NCBI GenBank assembly: GCA_027922465.2
Contig: BQMF02000373.1
Location: 310,001 to 374,000, forward strand
Source: Turritopsis dohrnii
Lineage: Eukaryota > Cnidaria > Hydrozoa > Anthoathecata > Oceaniidae
Direction of reading: 5' to 3'
Length of the DNA stretch: 64,000 bases
This document shows positions 23,564-34,763 of the stretch, in pieces. The notes beneath the pieces are model-generated. The model made no database searches and was not told where the DNA came from. It saw only the letters and a list, made by a program, of their open reading frames with translations. How positions within the stretch are numbered: position 1 is the first letter of the stretch; every line of letters begins with the position of its first letter. Position numbers and translations under genes: made by a program.

Positions 23564-24979
23564 TCAGTCTTTGCTTAATCTGTCAAATAAATATTCTTTA
23601 ACAGCATCACGCACTGCTTTACCACGTTGTGTATTATATGACTGATGACGGTACAAGCTGTTGTGATGCTCACAATTCTGGCAGCGCTGCTCATTTAACA
23701 TTTCCATTTGAACTAAGTTATGATGAATATCAACATTGTTCATTTCACAGAAATTATGTAAAACAAAACAGCAATAAATCAGTTCAATAGCAAATTCTAG
23801 ATCTACATCTAAACATCTGTTTAGGATCCTCCATCGTCCTTTCAATCGACCAAATGCACATTCAATTTGGTTTCGCACATGCCGTAAACGATTGTTGAAA
23901 CAAACCTCTTTTGGTGATGTACAAGAGGCAAATTCTTTCATGACATTTGGCAGTAGTGGATATGCTGGATCACCAATTAGAAGTGGTGGCACAGGAACCG
24001 AACCAGGAACTAATTCCTGCAAACAGGCAGGGAAGCTGCCAGACACAAACCTCTTTGCAACCACACTGTTGGCAAAAACTCTGGCATCATGGACACTCCC
24101 GGGCCACTTTATTTCGACATCAATAAAATACCCTTTTTCATCGCAGATAGCTTGGCAATTAAGGGAGTATTTCATTTTATAGCAAAAGTAGTCATGTGGA
24201 TTTTCTGCAGGTTTTTTAATGGGAATATGTGTCCCATCCACACAGCCAACAACTTGGGGAAACTTGAATTTATGTTCGAAACGCAGACAAGCTTCTTTTA
24301 TTTCATCCGTTGTTGAGGGAAACTTTATCAATTCTGCACCTAACATCATGTTTATGGCAGAACAAACAGAACGTAACGATAAAGACAATGTAGCCAGTGA
24401 CACACCAAATGTGTTACAAGTCATTCGTAAAGAACCTTGATCCTTTAAATAATATAGGACCATTGCAACCCTCTTTTCAGCTGAAATAGTGTCAACACGA
24501 AACGAGTCTTTACTAGGTTCAATGGCAACCCTGATTGAATCGACCAATTTCATGAAAGATGCATAATCCATGCGAATATTTTTGCACCACTCCTCTTCCA
24601 ATAACTGTCCAGACAATAAATTCTGCCACCACTTATCAGTACGACCAGGGTTCACCCAGTGTTTCCTCTTTCCAATGTTAAGCCTATAAAATATTTTTGA
24701 TTTAATCAATAAATCTCAATATTATTATTTCTATATTATTTTCAAAGGTAAGAAACAAAAATCATTTATCACTCACCTTTTCGAAACTTTTTTCAAATTT
24801 CTTCTCAATTTCATTTGATCATCAATCAAATTTTGCCAACACTGTTGCTGCTGATTACGTAAACGTAATAAATTTAAAATATTTTGAACATAACAAGTTA
24901 TAACTGCACCAATGGAACTTATCAGATGGGCTATCATAAAAATCAAACTACGAAGAACATGCTCTCTTGAAGGCGCCAT
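23564..24979 (-). CDS. HARBI1-like DDE nuclease of the Harbinger element (two exons)
   Basis: Transposase of the PIF/Harbinger superfamily (DDE_4-type nuclease), which cuts the element ends and inserts at TTA. Exon 1 is 24979-24777 (starting MAPSREHVLRSLIF); its donor is GTGAGT. Exon 2 is 24683-23564, after the acceptor TTTATAG. The join makes codon AG|G and leads into LNIGKRKHWVNPGR in frame, for about 440 aa. Catalytic residues are all visible: first Asp in VVGCVDGTHIPIKKP, second Asp in LLIGDPAYPLLP, and Glu in RNQIECAFGRLKGRWRIL. A helix-turn-helix-like stretch (MVLYYLKDQGSLRMTCNTFG) precedes them. Starting at the ATG at 24709 instead would translate intron sequence. The frame is intact, so activity is plausible. 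Confidence 0.9.
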
Positions 24980-25633
24980 TATGGAAATGAAATATCTATG
25001 TCAAGGAATAGAGACTAGGAACTAGTAATCTATTGTTATATTTTTAACTCGCCAAAACCGTATCGAAATTTCTCATGTAAACGGAACGCTAATTTCAAAC
25101 CGGTTAAAATCTCAACCCGTACTGAGTTCAGTACGGCCTTCATGTAAACGCACTCTTATTAGAATGAAATCAGCAGGACACTTGTATCTAAGGAAAAACA
25201 GAGTTGACGTATGATTTGTATTTTCCAATCAACAACCAAAAAGGACGTGCTCATAAGTAAAATAAAAAGTCGAATGGCTGATGTGCAATAAATTCCTGAT
25301 TTAAAAAGATAATTCATTTACACTTTCGTAAGATTTCTTTGAAATAGGTGCCCTCCTGTAATCAGGTGGTGTAAGCTTGTCATCATCCGACTCCAGGTCG
25401 ATTAAATGGTCTTCCTATCACAAACGCTTTTCAGGGATCTTGAAATTTTAGGAAAAATTTCCGAGATCAGGTGACATTCCTATCCTGTTTTCATTTTGTT
25501 CGGCATCATAAAACTTACTTGTAAGTCCCAAACGAAAAATAGAACGAAATAATGCAACTTTCCCGAACTCAACTTTTTCGTTTCCTTCCTGTTGACAGTT
25601 TTCCTGTTTAAGTTAGTGATATATCCTGTCCAT

Positions 25634-25890
25634 ATGTAAACAACAGTTTCAACTACTATAGGTCACACTTCGTAAGTGAGAAGTTTTGGTAGTAGTCTGG
25701 TAGTAGACCCTGGGTTCGAGGTTGGTACACATGTAAACAACAGTTTCAACTACTATAGGTCACACTTCGTAAGTGAGAAGTTTTGGTAGTAGTCTGGTAG
25801 TAGACCCTGGGTTCGAGGTTGGTCCACATGTAAACAACAGTTTCAACTACTATAGGTCACAGTTTGTAAGTAAGTAGTTTTGGTTGAGAA
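25634..25890 (+). repeat. 97-bp tandem repeat, about 2.6 copies
   Basis: Copies start at 25634, 25731 and 25828, each beginning ATGTAAACAACAGTTTCAACTA. The first two are nearly identical; the third breaks up after about 60 bp. Each full unit contains GGGTTCGAGG, which resembles a pol III B box, after TGGTAGTAGTCTGG. No ORF. Confidence 0.85.
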
Positions 25891-26775
25891 AGTCTCAACC
25901 TATGATGCAAAAGAAAATTAAATGCAGCTTTTACCAAAAGTTATTTACTCCGAAAATGTGTTGCGCTGTGTCCATTTTTTTCTCCTGCCTGTTGCTGTCC
26001 GTGTTAAAAAATATTTAAAACGTACAGATATCGAGTGTATTTTATTTTAAAGTTCTCGGTCTTTTAAGATATTTACCGGTAAAGTTCTCGGTAAAAATCT
26101 CGGTAAAGTTCTCGGTCATTAAGATATCGGGGATTTCATAATAAAGCATATGATGATATTATGAAAAACATCAAAAGTTCTGTTGATCCAATGAAAAGTC
26201 TAAGCACGATAACACAAGTCCGAACATGAAAATAAATTTGATTTTGGTTTCATCACCCAGGAGGAGGGTTCGACCTATTTAAAATTTCGTGAACAATAAT
26301 AATATTTGTGGGATAGTATCCGAAAAAAATTCGCATCTGCGTGTCATATTAGGTATAAGGCAATCATAAACGTAGTGACGTATTTCTCACTCATAGCAAC
26401 AACAAAATGTTGTTGACTAGATTACCATCGTCGTAAATGTAATTACGACGTATCGTATAAGAATATAAGCCTCTTACTGAGGCTGTCAATCAGGCCATCC
26501 ATATTTAAGTTTGGTATGTGGGAGGAATTTGATCACAAGCAGAGCAGATAATCAAAAAAACAATCCATATGTTTACTATTTACATCCCCTTAATAAAGGC
26601 AAGAGAGTATTTGCTAATTAGAAATTCAATATAATAGGACGCCAGAACTATCAATATTTTAAATGTTGAAAAATGTTAATTTTTTTCCTCAATTTAATAA
26701 AAGGTATAAAAGTATACCTGGTTATATGGTACAAATTAAGGTTGTGGTTATATGGTATATGGTTAAAGAACCTAC

Positions 26776-26810
26776 AAAACAACTAAACACGAAATGTGTT
26801 TAGTTGTTTT
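26776..26810. repeat. Perfect 15-bp stem-loop
   Basis: AAAACAACTAAACAC (26776-26790) and its exact reverse complement (26796-26810) enclose a 5-nt loop, GAAAT. No T-tract or known regulatory context explains it. The surrounding 25891-27248 shows only short degenerate repeats (GGTAAAGTTCTC at 26047-26110) and no gene. Confidence 0.8.
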
Positions 26811-27248
26811 GACATCAGCAAATTGTGAGATTGTGAAATATTTATTTTCACACCAACCACCTGAGTTCTTTGGTATGACAAGCAAAACTTATTCTTTTTA
26901 AATCGAATTAATTGGACAAAAAAGCAACACGACATCTCAAGAATTTTTGTGAAGGACTACCAGGATAGCCTTCCACTGCATTCACGCCAGAACAGAGAGT
27001 CTTCGACAACATAAACTGCCTTACGGTAAAAAAATCCGGCGGTATAAAATTTCTTCAGCAAAAAGTTTCATCGGTAACAAATATTCGTCACAGCGACAAA
27101 CAGTCGTCAGTTTTTACCGACGAAACTTCATACCATTTTTATTTCCTTTTGTCTCAATCGTGGATACACGTTTTTTATAAGCAACCAAGGTCAGACATTT
27201 TTTAGTGGTACTGTTGTTTAATTTATTGCTAAGTATCATTTGAATATA

Positions 27249-27400
27249 CAGTAGAATCCCGATAACTCGAACCCCCGATAACTCGAACTTTCAATAACTC
27301 GAACCAATTTCGAATTCCCCTTCACCAATACTTTCTCATAAAATACCCCCGATAACTCGAACATTCGATAAGTCGAACTATTTTCTCGGTCCCGTGGGGG
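27249..27400 (+). mobile_element. Pogo/Tigger-like terminal fragment
   Basis: Begins CAGTAGAATCCCGATAACTCGA right after TA (27247-27248), resembling the CAGT-start termini and TA target of pogo/Tigger elements in the Tc1/mariner superfamily. Five copies or near-copies of a CGATAACTCGAAC motif follow, resembling transposase-binding repeats. No matching inverted end is found downstream, so this is a solo end. Confidence 0.5.
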
Positions 27401-27984
27401 TTCCTTTTTATGTTTCATGTATGTTTTAGACACTTGACAAAGATTTTTAACAAATCGAAATATCCTGAAAATTCGTATTTTCGTATTTTATATATTACAA
27501 CACATGTTTTTAATATATATAAGAGCGAACAACCTACTATATATTGCAACCTAGTGCACTAAGCTAATGTAACAATTTTAAGAGATGTGCTGTAGCTATG
27601 TTAGTGCTGCATCATTTTAAAATATCATGTTGCTAATTTATCTAAGATTCTGGTAGTACTATTGTCTAACTGTTTGGGAAAATTTGCCAGTGTTGCTTAT
27701 ATAGAAAACGTGCATATGTTTCGGTACTTGTTTGTTATTTTCATCGCTTTCATTCTGCTGGTTACTTTAGATATATATTTGATGAAAGAAGTAAGCCTTA
27801 GGATATTTGTTTATACTTGGTGATAAGGCACTTCTACTTTGTAGTTGCTACAACCATTATATACGGTTATGAAAGCAAGATTTACTTCGACGAAATGAAT
27901 AAATGAACACGTCTCCAATATTTCTTAATATGGCTCTCCATTGAAAACATGAGAACTTTGAGGATTCATTAGTAAGTAATATTA

Positions 27985-28405
27985 TGCATAATGAATAAAA
28001 TGCATCTCGTTATGATTTTTGATCCGATTAAAATATTGCACATGATGATTTACACCATGGGGAGCTGGTTCATTATTTCTTTCATCAAACCCGATTTTAC
28101 CGAAAATAAAAGCAAATCAACGATTAGGTATTCAGATTTCGCGCGAAAGACAAAAACAAAATATGAAAGAGAAGGGAAAGATGGGAACACAGTTGCTCAT
28201 GACGGCAGTATGTAAAACCTGTAAAACAAAAGCTGTCATTTATCATTGTGATGTAGCCTAACAACATATTGAAATAAACATGCAAAAGAACTTAAGGTTA
28301 GATTTAATTAATGATGTATTAACGATTTTTATCCTACTGGTATGGAAACAGACCTGACTTATGAGAAAATACAATCAACAACCAATGGATGTGCTTATAT
28401 TTTAA
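27985..28405 (+). repeat. Dispersed repeat, uninterrupted copy
   Basis: Diverged relative of 20463-20809 plus 25156-25260, but without the Harbinger element. It therefore shows approximately what the target looked like before insertion. The 74-codon ORF at 27991 is not conserved in the other copy. Confidence 0.55.
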
Positions 28406-29147
28406 GAATCTTTTGTTGTAGATAGGGAGTTGTCGAAACTGCTATAAGCTATATGTAAGCAGTTTCAGATATTTTAATCAGTCAAGATTGAAATTGACAG
28501 TTTTTCATATTGTAGTTTAATGAGAAATTTATACAAAACAAAGACTGACGCTCTGTTATAGAAAGGTTTGCCATTCATTTCACCTTTCTTACTTGACCAG
28601 GAGACACTCTCATGAGAGAAATGTTGATTTTTGGGATTGTTTGCAGCAATATACCTTATTATTCTTTGTTACAGATTTGTTAAAGTCTATGATGGTGTTT
28701 TTATAGAACTTTTCTACACTGAGGTTGCATCAAAACATGAACTTTAAATCTCATTCCCAGTGCCCTTTTGTTCCTAGGAAAACCCTGGATTGTTCTCAAA
28801 TGATACTTATATTTCTACCTAGTATTTTCCAGGCAATGTAAATGAAATTTTCTTGTTTCCTGTCCTTTATTGTTTTCGTATTTGGTAATGGTAGACAAGT
28901 ATTGACTTAGACATTAAGATGAAAAAGTAGTGAGGTAGCTTTTTTGGCTAACGTTGACGGGGGCATTCACTACACGCAGTCGGTATACAACAGTATAATG
29001 TTTCCTCTAACAAAACGTGGCTTTTACCAATCTAACCAAAAACGTGACTGGTCCGTCTGACTCGCTCTCGTTCACTCTGTCTCGTCTCCCTTATCCAAAT
29101 TCTTTAAATACTTCAAGTAGATCCATGTATCGATACTTTCTTTGCAG

Positions 29148-29279
29148 CTTTACTACTGGAAGAGCAAGCAGTTGTTTGGTTTATTCCTGAAAGTTCTTTG
29201 AAGCAATATTCTCAAAGACCATTTTGTCGACGGGAAAGTCGTTATATGATGGATGAGGGGATGATGGACACTGAGTTCA
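29148..29279 (+). CDS. Candidate internal exon, function unknown
   Basis: A 132-bp open segment lies between a strong acceptor (CTTTCTTTGCAG) and a good donor (GTAAGTT). In phase 1 it encodes LLLEEQAVVWFIPESS, then an Arg-rich stretch (RPFCRRESRYMMDEG) and MMDTEF. Both edges are phase 1, like the Death-domain exons further along, but no domain is recognised and no partner exon was found nearby. 28406-29147 and 29280-30057 show nothing else supportable. Confidence 0.3.
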
Positions 29280-30057
29280 GTAAGTTATGTTGGATTTTAA
29301 AATCTTTAGGAATCATTAGATATATACTGTTTGTTTTTTATGTTTTATTGCATGTAAATTGCGAGGTTGGACGTACTAACTACATTTAAACATTGAGTTT
29401 AAACAAATATTGTTGTAGAGTTTATTTACCAATGTATGAAATAAATATTCTAAATCAAGAGCTACTTTCATATCATCAAAGCAAAACGTTCTGTATGATT
29501 AGACATTTAGTTTCTTCCTTTCGAACTTACATGAAAATAAAACTATTGTAGCCAGTTTTAGTGTTTTAGTACAAATCGTTACCATTGCAATAATGCGGTG
29601 AAAACACCTATGAAAGTATTTGAACCTACGAGGCAAAGCTCAAGCCTTACCCTTACTACCTCAGACACATTTGGCAAGGGTTACATCTTAAAAGTCTGAG
29701 GTAACCATTTTTCAGACAAACGTATTGCTAATTTATTCATGTTTAAAGAATACTTTGTTCTTTTAATTTGACTGCCTTACAAAGTAAATATAAAGAGATG
29801 GAAACCTTTTTGCTACCAAATCCAAAAGTATTAGAAAATTTTTTAAGCAGGCCACTAATGGTTTCATCATTAACATTTATTGAAGGCAATATAAACAATA
29901 TACTTCTAAATCATTTGTCAGTAACTTGAGAGAGAATTCACATCATGAATGTTTCTTATACAAGACAAATCAGGCTCAGGCTGTACTTATTTTTTGAACT
30001 AATGATTTCAGGCTGAGGTTGTATTTCTATTTAATTTATAGATTTTTATGCCCTGGC

Positions 30058-30146
30058 TTCGTAAATCTCTCCTCCGTTGTTGCAAACAAATTGTAAATAC
30101 ATATTCAAATCAAATTCGTCGGAACAACGGTGAAGAGATTTACGAA
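30058..30146. repeat. Small foldback repeat
   Basis: TTCGTAAATCTCTCCTCCGT (from 30058) and its near-complement ending GAAGAGATTTACGAA (30146) form arms of about 26 bp with a few mismatches. It lies just outside the long-TIR element at 30171 and may be a separate MITE. Confidence 0.55.
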
Positions 30147-30170
30147 ATAGTTATTTTCAGAGTTAGCAAC

Positions 30171-31324
30171 GGCATATAAGAAAAGTGAGACCCGATACCC
30201 TTAGTGATACCCGAGACCCGATACCCTAATACCCGATACCCTGATACCGATACCCTATGTCTGAGACCCGAGACCCGATACCCTAGTACCGATACCCGAG
30301 ACCCGATACCTTGATTTTTTTTCGATGAGATAGATAATAAAATAAAAAAATAAAATAATATCACCGGCACTGTTCAAATTTTTATTAGATTGAAAATCAT
30401 TTTTCTTCTATATTTATTTTCTGTGTCGAAGATTTTGCATAATATTCGGCATTAAAGTTAATCATTCAGTGGTCGATTTTACTAAAGAAAAAAACGCTGG
30501 CAAGAAAAAGATCAAAGCGACGCAGAGAAGGAAGGGGCCTGCTAATGCTAAAAAAATTCCCATCACCAATTTGGTAAATCTAACTTTTAGCCCACCGATC
30601 ACAACATCTTTAGCAACGCAACAATTAGTTAATAGCACAATTATTACCACTCATCTACCTCATCATCCCAACCTTTCACAATGGCATCTACTGCGAATCA
30701 ACCAACATCTACAACAACATTGCAAGAGCCAGCTCCACCAGACCCTGCAGATAATGGTTATGTGTTGTACCTTTTGAGTCTAGCTCATAAAAATGTAGCA
30801 ACTTGTTACGGTTGCGGAGGAAAGTTTGAAAATGATGCTTTAATCGGCGACGTGAAAAACTTGATCGTAGTGTCAAAAACAAAACGAACATACGTAGATC
30901 CACAAACTAAAAAGCCAACAATTTCAAACGAGTTCAAAAAAGTTTATTATCATTTCAACCATGCTTGTTTGGGCAACCGAAATAAATTATTCCATGCAAG
31001 TATGATAGTAGTTCCCGTAGATTTAAAACCATTCTTGAGTCAGCAACATTTAAGAATTTTGAAAGCGACATGTATAGATGTATAGTTGAACATTTATGTA
31101 ATAAATCAACTACCTGTTTGAATTTCATGTTAAATCTCAATTTTTCCCCATGATAATTAACCATATTAAAAAATTGAAAAATAGGGTATCGGGTCTCGGG
31201 TATCGGTACTAGGGTATCGGGTCTCGGGTCTCAGACATAGGGTATCGGCATCAGGGTATCGGGTATTAGGGTATCGGGTCTCGGGTATCACTAAGGGTAT
31301 CGGGTCTCACTTTTCTTATATGCC
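30171..31324. mobile_element. 1.15-kb element with long repetitive TIRs and a 10-bp target duplication
   Basis: Inverted repeats of about 135-140 bp (30171-30310 and 31185-31324) begin GGCATATAAGAAAAGTGAGACCC. They consist of many copies of a motif like GAGACCCGATACCC. AGTTAGCAAC directly flanks both sides (30161-30170 and 31325-31334), a clear 10-bp target duplication; the base run GGCA after it also matches the element start. Long TIRs with a 9-10-bp duplication recall Mutator-like elements, but no transposase is present. It encloses a small zinc-binding-type ORF at 30681-31085. Confidence 0.8.
30681..31085 (+). CDS. Small cysteine-rich protein inside the long-TIR element
   Basis: 134 codons; function unknown. 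After a low-complexity Thr/Pro/Gln start (MASTANQPTSTTTLQEP), it has a compact module at residues 30-134: a helical lead-in YVLYLLSLAHKNVATCYGCG, a CxxC pair, a beta-like stretch with YVDPQTKKPT, then YYHFNHACL (His-x4-Cys spaced as a zinc site) and a terminal helix with PFLSQQHLRILKA. I have an impression of similar C-terminal modules in uncharacterised metazoan mobile-element proteins, but cannot verify it. Frame 1 upstream (from 30469) encodes a Lys/Arg-rich stretch, NAGKKKIKATQRRKG, that could be the natural N-terminal partner separated by an intron or frameshift. The product may be the tail of a longer protein. Confidence 0.5.
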   Translation: MASTANQPTSTTTLQEPAPPDPADNGYVLYLLSLAHKNVATCYGCGGKFENDALIGDVKNLIVVSKTKRTYVDPQTKKPTISNEFKKVYYHFNHACLGNRNKLFHASMIVVPVDLKPFLSQQHLRILKATCIDV

Positions 31325-31777
31325 AGTTAGCAACGGCAATCGATATGCTCTCCATCGTTGTTCAAAAATATTTATTTTTATTTTTTGGTATAACTAGCAG
31401 TTTTCTTTACATGTTAAAGACGTATGAAGAAATCAAAATCGAAACTATAATTTATTATAAAGAAGGAATACTATTTATTTTATGAAAAAGAAGAATAAAA
31501 ATACGTCATCAACATAGGTGGTGATGATATAATCATCTTGAACATAAACGTTGTTATATGTTGTGACGCGATATTTTCTTTTATTTGACTGTCTAGACAA
31601 ATGTTAATATAGCGTCAAGTGAAAAAAAAAGAAACACACCTGATGTATTTAACATAAATAAATAGAGAATGTCTGTTACGCTGAACGAAGTATTGAATAA
31701 CTATGGCCTTACGTATGATGACGTAAAACAAAGTAAAAAAAACACGCCTACTATCGAGTAAGTCATATATATGGTAG

Positions 31778-33154
31778 CAGGGCTTGACAAATGGCGTACA
31801 TGCGTTCGTCACGAACGTTTAATGATAAAAAATTTCCCATTACGTACTAAGATGCTTATGAATTTGTTCGCGCACGGACGTCAATCTTAACTTCCCAACG
31901 TATGTCTCGTATAGTGTAGCAGCTATGAAATCTAAGCATGTACAATCAAAATTAGTGATTTCGTCCGTGATGACCCTGCCGTGGTGATGTACAGCAACTT
32001 GATGTTATATTTCTTTCCAAAAATTGATAAAACCAGGTAAAACCAGTCATTTTTTTCCAAAGAGAACCGAACACAGCAAAATTGATAAGTCACGTTTCCA
32101 TGTGTTTTATTTCAGATACTACAAATAAACCACCTGTTATTTTTGTTAAGAAAAAAAAGGGCAGATGTTCTATCTCTCTATTCATTTTGTTTATTTAAAT
32201 TGAATTGTATTTGCAAGTGTCCATGATCTTTGTTATTTTTTTTTTATTGATACATTTATCACGTGTAGAAGGGTTTTTCGTAGTTCAGACGTGCAACTCT
32301 CAGTCTTGTCATTATGAGGCCCATGATCGCGCTAGTGCTTGTTATAACGCTCCTTGAGTTAAGACACCCTTTAAATTGCACACGTAGATACTCTTTAATA
32401 ACATGCTCAACGTTCGTGCGCAATTGACGTCAAACTACTTAGGGATATTAAGTGATTATTCGCTGTTTCTAGGAAGAACGACCACCGTTGCTAAGGTAAT
32501 TTTGAAATTGAAATAGGACTCATTTTCGTGATATTCAATGAAATTAAAAAGCATCTTAGTTTCCAGCTCGCTTTAAAATATGATTTATCTTGACTAGCGA
32601 CCAATGTCTCTACAATTGCAGACACGACGTTCCCCAGTGAAAATGTTTCTGATTGGTCAATTTTTCTGTACTCGCCGCAGTAGACTTGCTCGATGTGAAG
32701 AAATGAAAAAACTTTGAGTGCCGTGCTTCATATCGAAACCACTGTATTGCAAACTGTTGCTACGTTGAGTCAAAATAGAGTAAATTCTTCAATCTTCCGT
32801 TCTATTAAGGCCTTCCAAATAAATGTAAGATGTTTACAAAATATAAGATATGAAAAAATTTTGCACTTATAATAAAATCGCACGCCCAAATACGATTCAG
32901 GTGCAATGACAAGACTGAAAATTTATGTATGTTTCCTAATGCAAAACGTCTGTCTCAACGAAAACGTAACACATGCCATTTCGCAATCGTAGTATTAATA
33001 CAACCTCGGAACAATAATACAACCCTGATGCCATGTGTATACACGTACGTCTACATCGTTACACTTTGTTCGACATCTTCAAAACCACGTACAACGCAAA
33101 AAATGATTATGTACATTCACGAACTATCTTGTAAAAACAATTTGTCAAGCCCTG
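31778..33154. mobile_element. Non-autonomous DNA transposon with hAT-like ends
   Basis: Perfect 15-bp terminal inverted repeats CAGGGCTTGACAAAT, resembling hAT termini. GGTAG lies immediately outside both ends (31773-31777 and 33155-33159); this 5-bp duplication is shorter than the 8 bp usual for hAT. The 1377-bp interior has no transposase. A piece at about 32469-32573 recurs at 41864-42014. The right end abuts a LINE remnant, so the element probably inserted into it. Confidence 0.65.
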
Positions 33155-33159
33155 GGTAG

Positions 33160-34050
33160 TGTATTCCAAATTTTGGTTCCAAAATACCGAATTGACTTTT
33201 TCCCAAAAGACTCGGTTCTAACAGTAGGGGGATATAAAATCTGTATTGGACCTGCTTTTTTGAAGAAATAAATCATTCCTATTACCAGGAAAAAGGCCTT
33301 GTTTAATCTTAAACATGGCAATAGCTACCTGCTCAATATTTCTATGGTGTACTGTGACATTGTTTACTAATAATTCATCATCATCATAAACTAACCTTAA
33401 GAGCTCTTTCGTGAAGGTTATTTATTTTATTGTTTAGTTTTCGACTATGAAACATCCACACAAGGGGACAGTAACGAAATTGAGATTAAAAGAATGCTTT
33501 AAAAAGTATTCTACGTTTATCAAAGCTTAAGTATTTTGCCATTCTGCTAAGTACACCAAGTTTTCTCCTCAGTGGCGGATCTAGAGGTATGTCGAAATTT
33601 GTGTAGGAGAGCATTAACATAATTTGTGAATTCAATTTATATTACCAATGGGATTATTTGAACGCTTTTCTTTTATGGTTAGATTGCTAACACTCTCCTA
33701 CACAAATTTCGACATACCTTTAGATCCGCCACTGCTCCCTGCTGTTAAACATTTGATATACATGATCATTAAATTTTAATTGAGAGTCAATATTAACCCC
33801 TAATAGTTTAACTGACTGAGATTCCCAAATTAAATCATCACCAATTTTCACACGTTAATGTTCATGTTTTTTTTCACCAACAATTAAGGCACATTTATCT
33901 GTATTTAGTTTCATATAATTACTTTCAAACCATGACAGAGCCAATATTGAATCATGTTCTAGTCTATCAAGCACATCTTTCAAATTATCGGAACAGGCAG
34001 AAGGTGTTGTGTCATCAGCAAAATTACAAACATCTGTCTTTTCCAAAATA
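33160..34050 (-). pseudogene. Decayed LINE reverse transcriptase, C-terminal part
   Basis: Minus-strand fragments read as a non-LTR RT tail. Highlights in order: CNFADDTTPSACSDNL with the catalytic FADD, LSWFESNYMKLNTDKC, then past a stop RVKIGDDLIWESQSVKLLGV, and, after a MITE insertion (33570-33734), QVAIAMFKIKQGLFPGNRND and a C-terminal stretch near 33160-33200. Stops and frame changes make it non-functional. It is a different LINE from that at 10023-11475, judging by the wording of the motifs. Confidence 0.7.
33570..33734. mobile_element. Foldback MITE with CAGTGGCGG ends
   Basis: Arms starting CAGTGGCGGATCTAGAGGTA, nearly perfect complements over about 42 bp, enclose an 80-bp AT-rich centre. 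The CAGTGGCG start suggests hAT origin. Flanks (CTCCT left, CTCCCT right) give only an imperfect target duplication. It interrupts the LINE remnant. Confidence 0.75.
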
Positions 34051-34598
34051 AATAAAACAGCCCTAAAGGACGGTAACTCAGCCGATGTAACAGTTATAAT
34101 TGCAATTAAATTGTGCTCAATGTTACATTACAGGCAAGCCCTTTGAGATGACGCTTATAAAAGAGGCTAGTACGAAGACTAAACAAGACTAAATAAATTG
34201 CAGTAGTATATCTAACATAAATTATGTAAAATTATTATGGATTGAAGACTTTCACAATTGTATTGACTTCAACACTATTAAATCTATTACAATCAAATGA
34301 GTTAAAATAGGTCAAACTTGCTTAAAAACTGAAGAACTTGTCAAATCTGCAAAAGTGACTGCCAAATTTAACATCAGGACCTTCCAATTGTTCTTTGTGC
34401 AAACCTTCCAAATTTTGCCAGAAATGCGAGTTGGTAACATATTTAAGTAAACGTTACATGAAATTGTTCACAACTTGGATTAGTAGGAGCAGGAGAAACT
34501 TGGGCATTTCAAAGATCCATGACAATATAAAAATTATATTGTATATAATTTAAATCAACATAACATACAATATGAAAATCTATTTCTGCTAAACCTGC

Positions 34599-34763
34599 CA
34601 GTGGCGGATCCAGACGTAAGTCGCAACTTGTGTAAGAGAGTGTTACCAATTCCAACATAAAAAAAAAAACATTCAAACAATCCCATGGTAATATAAACGG
34701 AAGTGACAAATTATGTTAATGCGCTTCTCCACAAGTTGCGCCTGCAGTCTAGATCCGCCACTG
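34599..34763. mobile_element. Second foldback MITE of the same family
   Basis: 165 bp with CAGTGGCGGATC ends and an internal layout like the copy at 33570, but arms are more diverged (CAGACGTAAGTCGCAACTTG against CGCAACTTGTGGAGAAG). No clear target duplication. 34764-35337 has no supportable gene. Confidence 0.7.

Larger units (their letters stand above)
20810..25155. mobile_element. PIF/Harbinger DNA transposon, apparently complete
   Basis: 4.35-kb element with 44-bp perfect terminal inverted repeats beginning GAGTGCGTTTACATGAAGG and flanked by the target duplication TTA (20807-20809 and 25156-25158), the superfamily's usual 3-bp target. It contains the two expected genes, a Myb/SANT-like protein on + and a HARBI1-like nuclease on -, converging on a central spacer. 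Subterminal sequence repeats GTACTGA/CCGTAT-type motifs, probable binding sites. Both genes have intact frames and clean introns, suggesting recent activity. Confidence 0.95.

Noticed and set aside
30174..31318. Telomere-like or CRISPR-like reading of the ACCCGATACCC repeats
   Set aside because: Units are irregular, have no unique spacers, and occur only as two inverted blocks bounded by a target duplication, so they are TIRs.
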